Of a stretch of DNA of 64,000 nucleotides, positions 1 through 10,144 are shown piece after piece. The DNA comes from JACCTU01 sp963809175. GTDB lineage: Bacteria > Actinomycetota > Thermoleophilia > Gaiellales > Gaiellaceae. The stretch spans positions 744,001 to 808,000 of the forward strand of contig CAWEIK010000003.1 of assembly GCA_963809175.1 (NCBI GenBank). The letters are read 5' to 3'. Under the pieces are notes generated by a model that saw nothing but the letters and a program-made list of their open reading frames with translations, was not told the DNA's origin and ran no database searches. Made by a program: the position numbers and the translations under genes. Position 1 is the first letter of the stretch; every line of letters begins with the position of its first letter.

Positions 1-2003
1 TAGACGGGCTGGCGCGCCGCGTCGAGCTCGCGCCGGAGCGACTTGATCTCGTCGCGGAGCTTCGCCGCGTACTCGAAGCGGAGCTCCTCGGCCGCCGCGA
101 ACATCTCCTCTTCGAGCGTGATCAGGAGCTTGTGGAGCTCGTCCGGAGACAGGCCCTCGACCTTCTGCTGGCCGCGGCGGCGCCGGCCGGGCACGGTCGG
201 CGACTCGAGCGTCAGGAACTCGGCGATGTCGGAGACGCCCTTGATGATCGACTCCGGCGTGATCCCGTGCTCCTCGTTGTAGGCGAGCTGGATCGCGCGC
301 CGCCGGTTGGTCTCGTCGAGTGCGTGCTTGATCGCCTCCGTCATCTTGTCCGCGTACATCAACACCCTCCCGTTGATGTTGCGAGCGGCGCGGCCGATCG
401 TCTGGATCAGCGCCGTCTGGCCCCGCAGGAAGCCCTCCTTGTCCGCGTCGAGAATCGCCACGAGCGAGACCTCGGGCAGGTCGAGCCCTTCGCGAAGCAG
501 GTTGACCCCGACGAGGACGTCGTAGTCGCCGAGCCGCAGCTCGCGGATGATCTGGATGCGCTCCAGCGTGTCGATCTCGGAGTGCAGGTAGCGCGCCTTC
601 ACGCCCGACTCGAGCAGGTAGTCGGTCAGGTCCTCGGACATCTTCTTCGTCAGCGTGGTGACGAGCACGCGCTCGCCCACCTGCTCGCGCCGGCGGATCT
701 CGTTCAGCAGGTCGTCGATCTGGTTCTTCGTCGCGCGCAGCTCGACCTCGGGGTCGACGATCCCGGTCGGGCGGATCAGCTGCTCGGCGATCCGCGTCGA
801 GTTCCGGAGCTCGAACGGCCCGGGCGTCGCGGAGACGAACACCATCTGGTGCCCGCGCTGGAGGAACTCGTCGAAGCGAAGCGGCCGGTTGTCGAGCGCG
901 GACGGCAGCCGGAAGCCGTAGTCGACGAGCGTCTGCTTGCGCGAGCGGTCGCCCTCGTACATCCCGCCGATCTGCGGGACGGTCTGGTGCGACTCGTCGA
1001 CGAAGATCAGCATGTCCTTCGGGAAGTAGTCGAGCAGCGTGAACGGGTGCGTGCCGGGCGCGCGGCCCTCGAGGATCCGCGAGTAGTTCTCGATCCCCGA
1101 GCAGAACCCGAGCTCCTTCATCATCTCGAGGTCGTACTCGGTGCGCTGTCGCAGGCGATGCGCCTCGAGCATCTTCCCTTCACCCTCGAGCACCTTGAGC
1201 CGCTCCTCGAGCTCGTGCCTGATGTCGACGACCGCGCGCTCGATCGTCGGGCGCGACGTGACGTACTCCGTCGCGGGCCAGATCGCGATGTTGTCGAGCT
1301 TCGCGAGCACCTCGCCCGTCAGCGGGTCGAAGTGCGTGACCGCCTCGACCTCGTCGCCGAAGAAGGAGATGCGGTACGCGGTCTCCTGGTTCGCGGGCTG
1401 GATCTCGAGCACGTCGCCCTTCACGCGGAAGCGCCCGCGACCGAGCACTGCGTCGTTCCGCGAGTACATCGAGTCGATCAGCTTCCGCAGCACGAGATCG
1501 CGGTCGTGCTGCTCCCCCACCTCGAGGATCAGCACCCGCTCGCGCCACTCCTCCGGCGAGCCGAGCCCGTAGATGCACGACACCGAGGCGACGACGATCA
1601 CGTCCTTGCGCGTGAACAGCGACGACGTCGCCGCGAGGCGCAGTCGCGCGATGTCGTCGTTCTGCGAGGAGTCCTTCTCGATGTAGAGGTCGGCCTGCGG
1701 GACGTACGCCTCGGGCTGGTAGTAGTCGTAGTACGAGACGAAGTACTCGACCGCGTTGGTCGGGAAGAACTCGCGGAACTCGTTGCAGAGCTGCGCCGCC
1801 AGCGTCTTGTTGTGCGCGATCACGAGGGTCGGCCTCTGGACCTCCTCGACGATCCACGCCATCGTGGCCGTCTTGCCCGTGCCGGTGGCGCCCAGCATCG
1901 TCTGGTAGCGCTCTCCGGCGAGGACGCCTTCGGTGAGCTCCGCGACCGCGCGGGGCTGGTCGCCCATCGGCTTGTAGGCGGCTGCGGTCTTGAACGGCGG
2001 CAC
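1..2003 (-). CDS. uvrB: excinuclease ABC subunit B
   Basis: UvrB loads at damaged DNA with UvrA and recruits UvrC for nucleotide excision repair. The frame opens with GTG at 2003 and reads 667 residues down to base 3; bases 2-1 give TA, so the stop codon probably straddles the window edge and the gene is essentially complete (E. coli UvrB is 673). Visible motifs are Walker A GATGTGKT at residues 38-45, the tyrosine-rich beta-hairpin YYDYYQPEAY near residue 95, the helicase box DESH near residue 337, late helicase motifs around QTIGRAARN, and a C-terminal UVR domain (EEEMFAAAEELRFEYAAKLR). The frame is uninterrupted. It follows the MFS gene on the same strand by about 20 bases, so co-transcription is possible. 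Identity is very sure. Confidence 0.97.
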   Translation of the reverse strand, partial: MPPFKTAAAYKPMGDQPRAVAELTEGVLAGERYQTMLGATGTGKTATMAWIVEEVQRPTLVIAHNKTLAAQLCNEFREFFPTNAVEYFVSYYDYYQPEAYVPQADLYIEKDSSQNDDIARLRLAATSSLFTRKDVIVVASVSCIYGLGSPEEWRERVLILEVGEQHDRDLVLRKLIDSMYSRNDAVLGRGRFRVKGDVLEIQPANQETAYRISFFGDEVEAVTHFDPLTGEVLAKLDNIAIWPATEYVTSRPTIERAVVDIRHELEERLKVLEGEGKMLEAHRLRQRTEYDLEMMKELGFCSGIENYSRILEGRAPGTHPFTLLDYFPKDMLIFVDESHQTVPQIGGMYEGDRSRKQTLVDYGFRLPSALDNRPLRFDEFLQRGHQMVFVSATPGPFELRNSTRIAEQLIRPTGIVDPEVELRATKNQIDDLLNEIRRREQVGERVLVTTLTKKMSEDLTDYLLESGVKARYLHSEIDTLERIQIIRELRLGDYDVLVGVNLLREGLDLPEVSLVAILDADKEGFLRGQTALIQTIGRAARNINGRVLMYADKMTEAIKHALDETNRRRAIQLAYNEEHGITPESIIKGVSDIAEFLTLESPTVPGRRRRGQQKVEGLSPDELHKLLITLEEEMFAAAEELRFEYAAKLRDEIKSLRRELDAARQPV

Positions 2004-2023
2004 CGCAACAGGGTACCGCCGCC

Positions 2024-3248
2024 CTAGTGCGCGACTGCGGGCACTTCCGGGAGCGTCGGCACGTCGTCACTGTGCCGAAGGGCGATCGTCGCGAACACGA
2101 CCGACAGCAGCGACACGCCCGCGGCGACGCCGAAGAAGACCGGGTCGACCCCCCAACGCTCGAGGATCTGCCCCGCGGCGATGAAGCCGAGCGGCGCGGC
2201 GACCGTGTGCAGCGAGATGATCGCCGTCATCACCTTGGGCCGAAGCGCCTCGGGCGTGCGCGCGGTGAGGACGCCCATGATCGGGCCGTTGACGAGCGGC
2301 GTGAAGAGCGTCGCCGTGAAGAGCGCGACCATCACGAGCCAGGCCTGCGACGTCAGCGGCAGCACCCAGAGTGGCACCGCGAACGCGAGGATCCCGAACG
2401 CGGCCAGCTTGAGGGGCGCGACCCGCCGGACGACGAAGACTGCGCAGATGGTGCCGACGAGCGTCCCGGCGCCGAGCGCCGCGAAGAACAGGCCGGCGAT
2501 CCGCGAGCTCTCGAACTGCTCGTACGCGAAGAACGCGAGCGACGCCGACAGGGCAGTGACGACGAAGCCGAAGCCCGCGACCGTGGCGGTCAGCGGCCCG
2601 ATCAGCCCGTCGCGGACGACGAACCGAAGCCCGGCGAGCAGGCCTCGCTGCGCCGGCGCGCGGAGCGGCTTGCGCTTCGGGACGAGCGTGAGGACGATCA
2701 GGAACGAGACGAGGAACGTCGCCGCGTCGACGTAGAGAACGTTCGGCGCGCCGATCAGCGGAATCAGCAGGCCGGCGAGCGCCGGCCCGATCAGCGCGGA
2801 GAACGCCATCCCACCCTCGATCAGGCTGCTGCCCTGCGAGATCAGGCGCTCGTCCTCCCCGACGAGCTCGGGCAGCACGACGCGCTGCGCCGCGAAGTAC
2901 GGCGGCATGAACGAGCCGAGCAACGCGACGAGCCCGAGCAGCAGCGGGAACGACAGCATGTCCGCCGCATGCAGCAAGGGGATCGACGCCATGATCGGCG
3001 CGCGCGCGAAGTCGCAGACGAGCATCGTCGTCCGGCCTCCGAGCTTCTCGACGATCGTGCCGCTCGGGATCCCGAGCAGCGGCCATCGGCAGGATCTCGG
3101 CCGCGAGGACGAGGGACATCTTCCCCGCCGAGCCCGTCGTGACGAGCACGAACCACGGCAGTGCGAGGTACGTCATGCGAGTGCCGAGCACCGAGACGAT
3201 CTCGGCGACGACGAGGGCGCTGACGGCGGTGCGGTTCGGCCTGGTCAC
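2024..3248 (-). CDS. MFS exporter, drug-efflux type (apparent one-base frameshift)
   Basis: Major facilitator superfamily transporter of about 407 residues after repair, inner membrane, probably proton-driven export. It starts at GTG 3248 (MTRPNRTAVSALVVAEIVS) and loses frame at about 3075-3084. Removing one C restores PMALLGIPSG followed by the loop motif RTTMLVCDFARAP and about ten further hydrophobic segments to the stop at 2024. It shares the RTMLxCDxARAP loop and IPLLHxAD segment with the MFS gene at 11056-12301, so these are paralogues. It diverges from a TetR gene across 38 bases that hold its promoter and a palindrome, the standard layout for a repressor-controlled efflux pump. Substrate unknown. 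I read the frameshift as a sequence error, though a real null allele cannot be excluded. Confidence 0.82.
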
Positions 3249-3255
3249 GCCCGGG

Positions 3256-3284
3256 ATAATAAAACGTCCGTACGGTTTTGTAAA
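3256..3284 (-). promoter_or_regulatory. promoter of the MFS exporter with TetR operator in its spacer
   Basis: On the minus strand TTTACA (3279-3284) and TATTAT (3256-3261) are separated by exactly 17 bases. The spacer centres on the 8-base palindrome CCGTACGG flanked by AAAAC/GTTTT-like arms (3261-3279). A TetR dimer bound there would sit between -35 and -10 and block polymerase; it also covers the region just upstream of the tetR start at 3287. Binding by the neighbouring regulator is inferred from position. Confidence 0.6.
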
Positions 3285-3286
3285 GT

Positions 3287-3934
3287 GTGAGCGTGCCGAA
3301 GGTCTCCGACGCCCACAAGGAGCGCCGCCGCGCCCAGATCCTGGAGGCCGCGCAGCGGGCGTTCGCCCGCCACGGCTACGAGGGGACGACGGTCGCGGTG
3401 CTCGAGGAGGTCACGGGCCTCTCCCGGGGCGCGATCTTCAACTACTTCCCGAACAAGCAGGCGATCTTCCTGGAGCTCGCGGTCGAGTCGAACCTCCGCC
3501 TGACCGAGATCTGGCTCGAGCACGGCTTCCGCGCCCTGCTCGAGGAGATCGCGCACGAGGATCCCGACTGGCTCGGCGTCCAGCTGGAGGCAGCGCGACG
3601 GGTTCACACCGACCCGGCCTTCCAGGAGCTCGTCGCGAAGGCGGAGGCGGAGCTGCACGAGCACAAGCAGGAGCGGCTCGACCGCTTCGCCGCGCAAGGT
3701 GTTCGCGACGACGTCCCGCTCGAGACCGCCGCCGTGTTCCTCAGCCTGGTCGCGAACGGCCTCGCGCTGCGGCGGACGCTCGGCGACCCGATGCCCGACC
3801 TCGACGCGCTCGCCGAGCTCGTGGAGCGAGGTGTGGCGCCACGACGTTCGCGGAAGAAGGGCGCAGAGTGGAAGCCACCGAGCCCCCGTACTCGTCCTAC
3901 GCCGCGATCGCGGCGACCCTCCTCGGCGGGCTGA
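3287..3934 (+). CDS. TetR/AcrR family repressor
   Basis: Cytoplasmic one-component repressor, 215 residues. The N-terminal helix-turn-helix spans residues about 12-55 (RRAQILEAAQRAFARHG, then LEEVTGLSRGAIFNYFPNKQ), followed by an all-helical ligand/dimer domain. It starts at GTG 3287 with no Shine-Dalgarno and only 38 bases from the divergent MFS start, so the transcript may be leaderless. It very likely represses the MFS pump and itself through the CCGTACGG palindrome. The last 40 residues are Arg/Pro/Ser-rich and overlap the next gene by 67 bases. That is unusual for the family and could mean the true C-terminus lies near 3870, with the tail produced by a sequence error. Inducer unknown. 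Confidence 0.88.
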   Translation: MSVPKVSDAHKERRRAQILEAAQRAFARHGYEGTTVAVLEEVTGLSRGAIFNYFPNKQAIFLELAVESNLRLTEIWLEHGFRALLEEIAHEDPDWLGVQLEAARRVHTDPAFQELVAKAEAELHEHKQERLDRFAAQGVRDDVPLETAAVFLSLVANGLALRRTLGDPMPDLDALAELVERGVAPRRSRKKGAEWKPPSPRTRPTPRSRRPSSAG

Positions 3935-4332
3935 CGCTCGCGGCGGCGCTCGCGCGCGCGCTCGACCGTGATGCGCGCGACCTGACGGCGCTCGACCTCG
4001 TCGCTCTTTCCGGGGCGACCTTCAAGGCGTCGCGCACGATCTCACGCGACCGGGTCGGAACGTTCCTGCGGGAGCCGTTCGTCGAGGGCGAGGCGGACGG
4101 CGACGACGAGCAGCCCGCGGGCGAAGGTCTGCAGCGAGCGATCGGCGAGCTCGTCACCTGCACGCGCTGCGTCGGCGTGTGGGTCGCCGCGGGGCTCGGG
4201 GCGGCGCAGGTCGTGACGCCGCGCTTCGGCCGGCTGCTCACGTGGACGCTCGCGGCGGGTGCGGCGAATGACTTCCTGCAGTCCGCGTTCGTCGCGTTGA
4301 ACAACAAGAGCGAAGAGCTCGCCGAGCGCTAG
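3868..4332 (+). CDS. DUF1360 family membrane protein
   Basis: 154-residue small membrane protein of unknown function. GTG at 3868 is the first start giving a family-like N-terminus (VEATEPPYSSYAAIAATLLG). Features are a hydrophobic segment near residues 10-32, the loop LVALSGATFKASRTISRDRV, an acidic insert (EGEADGDDEQPAGEG), and the signature CTRCVGVWVAAG, whose paired cysteines and following helix are typical of DUF1360. A final hydrophobic stretch carries AANDFLQSAF. It overlaps the end of tetR and converges with the WD40 gene, whose stop lies 4 bases inside its end. No function can be assigned. It may be co-transcribed with tetR, but nothing links it to efflux. Confidence 0.78.
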   Translation: MEATEPPYSSYAAIAATLLGGLTLAAALARALDRDARDLTALDLVALSGATFKASRTISRDRVGTFLREPFVEGEADGDDEQPAGEGLQRAIGELVTCTRCVGVWVAAGLGAAQVVTPRFGRLLTWTLAAGAANDFLQSAFVALNNKSEELAER

Positions 4333-7300
4333 CCGGCGCGCGCGACCGAGGCGAGGCTCTGCTTCGCGAGCCTGCGCAGCTCCGGCAGTGAGCCGCACAC
4401 GCCGCAGACGTACGTGCGCACGGTGCCGTCGGTCCCGGAGGTGAGGATGCGCCTGCTGCCGCGCGTGAACAGCGCGCCCGTCAGCGGCATACCGTGACCG
4501 CGGAGGAAGAAGATGCGGTCGCCGGACGCCGCGAAGAACAGGCCCGCGGCGCTCGGGCCGGAGGTCACGACCCAGCGCCCGTCAGGGCTGAAGCGCGCGT
4601 CGGCGACCTGCGAGACGTGCCCGCGGAAGACGACGGGATCCTGGCTACCGGCGACCGGCCAGTTCCGGACCTGCCCGTCGATGCTCGCGGTGACGACACG
4701 CTTTCCGTCGGGGCTGAACCGGATGGACGTCAGGGCCTCCGGATGCCCCTCGAGCAGTTGGAACTTGCCCGAAGAAGTCTCCCAGACGCGGGCCGTCGAG
4801 TCCGTACTGGCGGTCGCGACGCGAGTTCCGCCGCGGTTGAAGGCGACCGAGACGACCGAGTCGGTGTGGCCGCGCAGCACCCGCAGCTCCTCACCTGTGC
4901 GCACGACCCAGAGCCGCGCGTTGTCGTCGGCGCTCCCGGTGACGAGGCGACTCCCGTCGCTGCTGAGCGCAAGGCTCGTCACGGCGCCGTCGTGGCGCAG
5001 GACGTGGCCGGCCGCGCCCGTCGAGGTCCACGTTCGGGCGGTGGTGCTCCCTCCCGTCACGATCACGCGTCCGTCTGCAGAGAGCGCCGCCGCCCGGATC
5101 GCTGCGCCGTGAGCGACCGAGGCGAGCTCCTCCCCGTCCCGCACGCGCCAGAGCCGCGCCCGGCCGTCCTCCCCGGCGCTCAACAGGCGGGCGCCGTCCG
5201 CTGTGAGGGCCACCACCGTGACCCGCGCGCCGTGGTCGATCGTGCGGAGGAGCCCGCCTCGCGAGCGCCAGACGCGGACCTTCCCGTCCACACCGCCGCT
5301 GGCCACGAGGCTGCCGTCGGCGCTGGTGTCGATGGACGTCGCGCCGCCCGTGTGTTTCGCCGAGCCGAGCACCTTGAGCGTCGGCTCCGTCGACGTTCGC
5401 CAGAGCCGCGCCGTTCCGTCGTCGCTCGCAGTCAGGATCTGGGCCCCGTCCGGGCTGAACGTGGCGCTCGAGACCGGCTCGCTGTGACCGACCAGCGACG
5501 TGCGGAACTCGCTCTGGGCCCCGGTCCAGATCCGAGCGGTCAGATCGGTGCTCGCGGTCAACACGGTTGCGTTGTCCGGGTGGAAGACGGCGGAGTCGAT
5601 CGAGTTCTCGTGGCGGATGAAGCCCGGGATGAGCACTCCGGTGTCGAGCCGCCACATCCGCCCGATCCCGGAGTCGTCGTACGAGACGGCGCGCGTGCTG
5701 TCGGGACTGATCGTGAGGCCGTGCACGGCGGACACGTGGGCGACGAGCAGATGGAGCCGGCGCCACGTGCCCCGTTGCCAGACGAAGATGTTGCGACGGC
5801 CCGAAGACACGATTCGCGAGTTGTCCGGGGTGAACCGGGCGTCCGTGACTGCACCGGGGTGCTCGAGCGCGGCGACTGCGCCGGTCGCGACGTCGAAGAC
5901 GCGCGCGTAGGGATCTCGGTCGACGGGCGCGGTGACGATCAGCCGGCCGTCGGGGCTGAAGCGCGCGGACCTGACCGCCCGCGGATGCTCGAAGCGCCTC
6001 AGTTGCACGCCGCTGGCGACGTCCCACACTCGCACGGTGCGATCGTCGCTCGCGGTGAGGAGCAGCCGGCCGTCCGGTGAGAACTCCACGGCGCGGACCC
6101 GCGCGTCGTGCCGTAGCACCGGCCTGACCGCGGCGAAGCCTGTGGCCTTGGCCCGCAGCGCGAGATCCCAGATTCGCACGGTGCCGTCCGTGCCGGCCGT
6201 CGCGACGAGGCTGCCGTCGGGGCTGAACGCGATCGACGTCAGGGCAGCGCCGTGCGGCAACCGCTGGAGGAGCGCGACCGGGCTCGTGCCGAAGACGCGA
6301 GCTTCTCCGCTCTCCGACGCCGTCGCCACCCGGGTGCCGTCCGGGCTGAAGGTCGCCGCGTTGAGGGTGCCCTTCCCCCCGGCGAGGATTGCCAGCACCC
6401 GCTGCTCGAGGAGGCCGTCCCTGAGGACTTTCTCGGCCTCGGGCAGCGCTCTGAGCGACACCGCCTTGAGCGCGAGGCTCAAGGTCTCCATCGGGTCCTT
6501 CGAAAGCTGGGCCTGCGCCTGAGCGAGATAGAGACGAGCCTGGGCGACACGCTTCTCGCGGACGGCTGTTGCGCGCTCGCTGAGGGCCCGCCCGCGCTGA
6601 CGATTCGCATCGGCCGTGGCCGCGACCGCCCGGCTCGCCTCGTGCTCGGCCCTCGCCCGTTCGTCGACCGCGATCGCCTTCTGACTCTCGGCCTCGCCTT
6701 TCGCCCTTCGACGGCAGCGTCCTGCCTGAATCTGCGGCCTGCTGGCGCTGGTATCTCCGCTTCCTCTTCGGCGGTGCGAGCGTTTTCGGCCTCGCGAACG
6801 GCCTCCGCGCTCGCGGTCTCGGCTTTCGCCGTCTGTTCCTCCGCGATCGACCCGCTGCTGATTTGCGTACACCGCCGCGCTCGTCGCACGCGCCGCCTGC
6901 TTGTTCGCCTCGCTTCGCTGAGCGACCGCGTAGGCGGCGATTGCCGTCATCGCCGCGAGTGCGACGATGACGACTCCGAGGATGGCCAGCACCCGGCGAT
7001 GCCTGCGGTCCGACTCGGCGCGCTCGAGCGCAACCCGTCGCTCGGACTCGTACCGAGTCCGCCAGTCGAGCACGGCCTCGCCGAGGACGTCGTGGAAGAT
7101 CTCGTACGGTGCGGTGTCCGCGCCCCCGTTGACCGTGCCGTTCGCGCGCTTCGCGACGGGCCGCAGGATCCGCTCGTGCACGAGGCGCGTCACGATCGGC
7201 TCGAGCCGATCCTCCTCGACGTGCGCGTACCGCGCGAGGTCGTGGAGCCCGTGGGCGATCTTCGTTCCCGACGGCGTGACCAGGTGGCTGAAGACGTCCG

Positions 7301-8316
7301 CCGCGACGTCCTTGTCCTCGGTCGGGAACTCCGAGAGCGCGCGCTCGAGGTGCGTGCGCACGACCTCGTTCGCTCCGCCGAGCCGCTCGAGCGTCTCCAA
7401 GCGCATCAGGCTCGAGCCGACCGCGAGCTCCTCCTCCCAGAGGCGGTGCAGCACGAGCTGGAGATACGGCGCCTCGACGCGGGTCCGCGCCCCGCTCTGG
7501 CGGACGACCCCGCGGCCGCGGTGCCCGAGACTCGAGGCGTCCGGTCGTCGTCTCGTCCAGAAGGGCCTCGACGAGCTCGGGCTCGATGCCTGCACGGGAC
7601 TCGGGCTGCGCGAGCGCGTTGTACTGCTCGATCGGCCCGAGGATCGCGGCGCGCCCAGCCCGCTTGTCGAGGTGGTCGAGGCGGAGGTAGTTCGCGAACA
7701 GGTTCGGGATGTGTCCCTTGAACCGGTCGAGCCGTGCGAGGGCGTCGTCGCGGATCGCGAGGAGCACGCTGACTCGCAGCCCGGGCCGCGTGACGAGCTC
7801 CGGGAGCTCGCCGACCAGCGTCCCTCGGCCCTCCTCCTGCTCGTGATAGAGGAAGTACTCCTCCGTCTGATCGAGCACCAGGAGCAGGTCGCAGTCGAGC
7901 AGGCCCGTCCAGTCGTGAAGCGTGTCGGTCGGCGTGGCGGCGCGCTCGCTCGGGGCGAGCTCGGGTCCGAACACGTCGACGAGCTCGCTTTGAACTGCGT
8001 CGAGCAGCGCGGCCATTGGGTCCTCGGTCCAGCCGCCGAACACCACGACGACGAACTCGGGATGCCCGCGCGTCTCGAGGTTGCGCTTCGCCATCGCCCG
8101 CAAGTGGTGCGCGACGCCGGCACGCAGCACGCTGCTCTTCCCCACTCCGCTCGCTCCATAGAGAACCGTGAGCCGGGAGGCGAGCAGGTTCGCGGCGATC
8201 ACCTCGCGCTCGCGCTCGCGACCGAAGAAGAGCACGGCATCGCGATCCGAGTCCTCGAACGGTGTCAGTCCCTTGAACGGGCCGGTCGGGACGTCGTGGG
8301 CGACGACGGGGATCAT
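4329..8316 (-). CDS. membrane-anchored nSTAND ATPase with coiled coil and WD40 propellers (four apparent one-base frameshifts)
   Basis: Very large STAND-type switch protein, about 1327 residues after repair. Order: short leader, Walker A GASGVGKS at residues 54-61, Walker B-like LLLVLDQTEEYF near 140, a winged-helix/arm region ending in EAPYLQLVLHRLWEEE, one transmembrane helix (VLAILGVVIVALAAMTAIAA, near residue 445), an Ala/Glu/Arg-rich coiled coil, then about 16 WD40-like repeats (FSPDG...VATASxDGTARxW) enough for two beta-propellers, closing with CGVCGSLPELRRLAKQSL. The frame changes near 7540, 6855 and twice near 6720-6780; deleting one base each time restores the family pattern. It starts at ATG 8316, overlapping the BTAD-SIR2 stop as ATGA, so the two are translationally coupled. 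Such proteins oligomerise after a trigger; here the WD40 part is the likely sensor. Trigger and output are unknown. Confidence 0.8.
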
Positions 8317-9998
8317 GGCGCCACGCTCACGAGCCCGGCCCGCTGGCGGACGTGCCCGACGTACTCGGGCAGCGGCAGGTCGAAGATGTCGACGTTCCGG
8401 TGGCGCCAGTACTGCCGCGTCATCGCGCCCGGGTTCGGCTGGATCGCCCACGACCGGTACGCCGCCTGCTGGTCTCCCCAGACCCTGTGCAGGAACACGC
8501 GCAGGTGCCACTCGTCGAGCGCGTACCCGAGGAAGAGAAAGTGGCTGCGCCGCAGCTTGGCCGCGAGCGTCACCGGCACGACGTTCGCGATCTCGGCCTG
8601 GGCCAGGTAGCCGATGTAGTCGTCCTCGCTGACCAGGAAGCTCTCGCGGTCGCGCTCCGGGCGGCGGTCGACCTGCCCGTGGAGCTTCAGGATCGTCGGG
8701 CGCTCGTTGAGCGTGAGGTCCCCGTACGCGTTCGGCACATCGATCACCGTCGCCTCGCCGTCGGGCCGCAGGTGCAGGAACTTGCCGCGGTCCCGACCGG
8801 CTGCGACGTACGAGACGACGTCGACGTCTTCGCCGACCTCGGCGAACGCACGCTCGAGCGTCTGGTCGTAGTGCGTCGTGACGAGCAGCGGGAACGTCGA
8901 GCCGGTGTCTCGCACGATGGCCGGGAGCTCCGCGGCGAACGAGTGAACTGCGCCCGGCGGGTAGTCGTGGTCGAAGACGGAGTGCAGCTCGTCGTAGAGC
9001 GGACCGACTCCCTTCGTGAGGGCGACGTACTGCGACACCTGCGCGAGGTCGGCAGAGCGCTCCGGCGGGCAGTCGAAACGTCGAGCGAGAAAGGCCGCCG
9101 CGTCCTCGGCGGTCGGCGGGAATCGTCCGTCGTGCTCCGACCAGGTCGTGTCCTGCGGACGCTCGGCCAGGTTGACGCCGAAGCCGAGCACCACCACGAG
9201 CCGGCCGTCGGCGAGCGCCCGGACGACGTCGTCGTAGTGGTTCTCGTCGAGCTCTTCCGTCGGCCGTGCTTCCAGCGGGGCCTCCTGGCGGAGGATCGAG
9301 GCGTGGAGTCGCTGGAGCTCCGGGCCGGGATCGATCCCGAGCTCCTCCACGAGCGCGCGTCGCGCCTGCTGGTAGGCGTCGAGCGCCTCGACCTGTCGTC
9401 CCGAGCGGTAGAGGGCCAGCATCAGCTGCCCGCGCAGCCGTTCGCGCGACGGATGCGCCGTGACGAGCATCTCGAGCTCCGCGACGAGCTCGCGGTGCTT
9501 GCCCAGCTCGAGCTCGGCGTCGATTCGCTCTTCCAGCGCCGTCAGCCGGAGCTCCTCGAGCCTCCGGATCTCGTCCTGCGCGAACTGATCGAACGCGAAG
9601 TCCGCGAGGGCGGGCCCTCGCCAGAGCGACAGCGCTCCGGCGATCCCGGTTGCACGATCCTCGGGTGCCCCGCTGCGCGCCTCCCTGAGCAGGCGCTCGA
9701 ACCGCGCCGCATCAACGCGGTCGGGATCGACCCGGAGCACGTACCCGGGCGGCTGGGTCACGAGGAGCTCCGGCCCGACGACCTTGCGGAGCTGTGAGAC
9801 GAAGTTCTGCAGCGAGGTCGCAGCGGTTCTCGGGGGCGCCTCGCCCCAGACCTCGTCGATCAGGCGGTCGGTCGAGACGACCTCGCCGGCGTGGACGAGC
9901 AGCGCCGCGAGCAGCGTGCGCTGCTTCTGCCCTCCCAGGGGGAGCGGGCTGCCGTTCGAGCCGACTTCGAGCGGCCCGAGGATGCGGAACTCGAGCAC
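8313..9998 (-). CDS. BTAD-domain DNA-binding protein fused to a SIR2-like domain
   Basis: About 561 residues from GTG 9998 (VLEFRILGPLEVGSNG, the usual BTAD opening); the longer upstream reading is implausible. Residues 1-95 are an OmpR-like winged helix (LLVHAGEVVSTDRLIDEVWG), about 100-250 the bacterial transcriptional activator domain (DAARFERLLREA to GIDPGPELQRLHASIL), and about 275-555 a SIR2_2-like Rossmann domain. The SIR2 motifs are VVVLGFGVN (nucleotide loop), TTHYDQTLERAF, ILKLHGQVD and FLFLGYALDEWHLRVFL. The usual TTNYD asparagine is His here, so NADase activity is uncertain. It precedes and overlaps by 4 bases the STAND-WD40 gene. In many actinobacteria BTAD, STAND and WD40 parts occur in one chain; here they are split, with a SIR2 domain on the DNA-binding partner. 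It may be a regulator, a cell-death effector, or both. Confidence 0.85.
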   Translation of the reverse strand: MLEFRILGPLEVGSNGSPLPLGGQKQRTLLAALLVHAGEVVSTDRLIDEVWGEAPPRTAATSLQNFVSQLRKVVGPELLVTQPPGYVLRVDPDRVDAARFERLLREARSGAPEDRATGIAGALSLWRGPALADFAFDQFAQDEIRRLEELRLTALEERIDAELELGKHRELVAELEMLVTAHPSRERLRGQLMLALYRSGRQVEALDAYQQARRALVEELGIDPGPELQRLHASILRQEAPLEARPTEELDENHYDDVVRALADGRLVVVLGFGVNLAERPQDTTWSEHDGRFPPTAEDAAAFLARRFDCPPERSADLAQVSQYVALTKGVGPLYDELHSVFDHDYPPGAVHSFAAELPAIVRDTGSTFPLLVTTHYDQTLERAFAEVGEDVDVVSYVAAGRDRGKFLHLRPDGEATVIDVPNAYGDLTLNERPTILKLHGQVDRRPERDRESFLVSEDDYIGYLAQAEIANVVPVTLAAKLRRSHFLFLGYALDEWHLRVFLHRVWGDQQAAYRSWAIQPNPGAMTRQYWRHRNVDIFDLPLPEYVGHVRQRAGLVSVAP

Positions 9999-10144
9999 AG
10001 CAAGTTTGTAGCACTGGTCACAGCCGAGTTCCAGCGCAGCCCAGGCTGGTTTGCGGCCCGTGTTAGCGCCGTGTGAGCGGGGCCGTTGGCGAAGCATTGG
10101 TCTCCCCTGAGGGAGCTGTTTGAGCGCGCTTCGACGGTGGCCGC

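Noticed and set aside
132..2027. 631-codon open frame on the plus strand
   Set aside because: Shadow of uvrB on the other strand; its product is Arg/Asp/Val repetitive with no domain.
8313..10097. Longer BTAD-SIR2 start upstream of 9998
   Set aside because: The extra 33 residues are not family-like; GTG 9998 gives the conserved LEFRILGPLEV opening.
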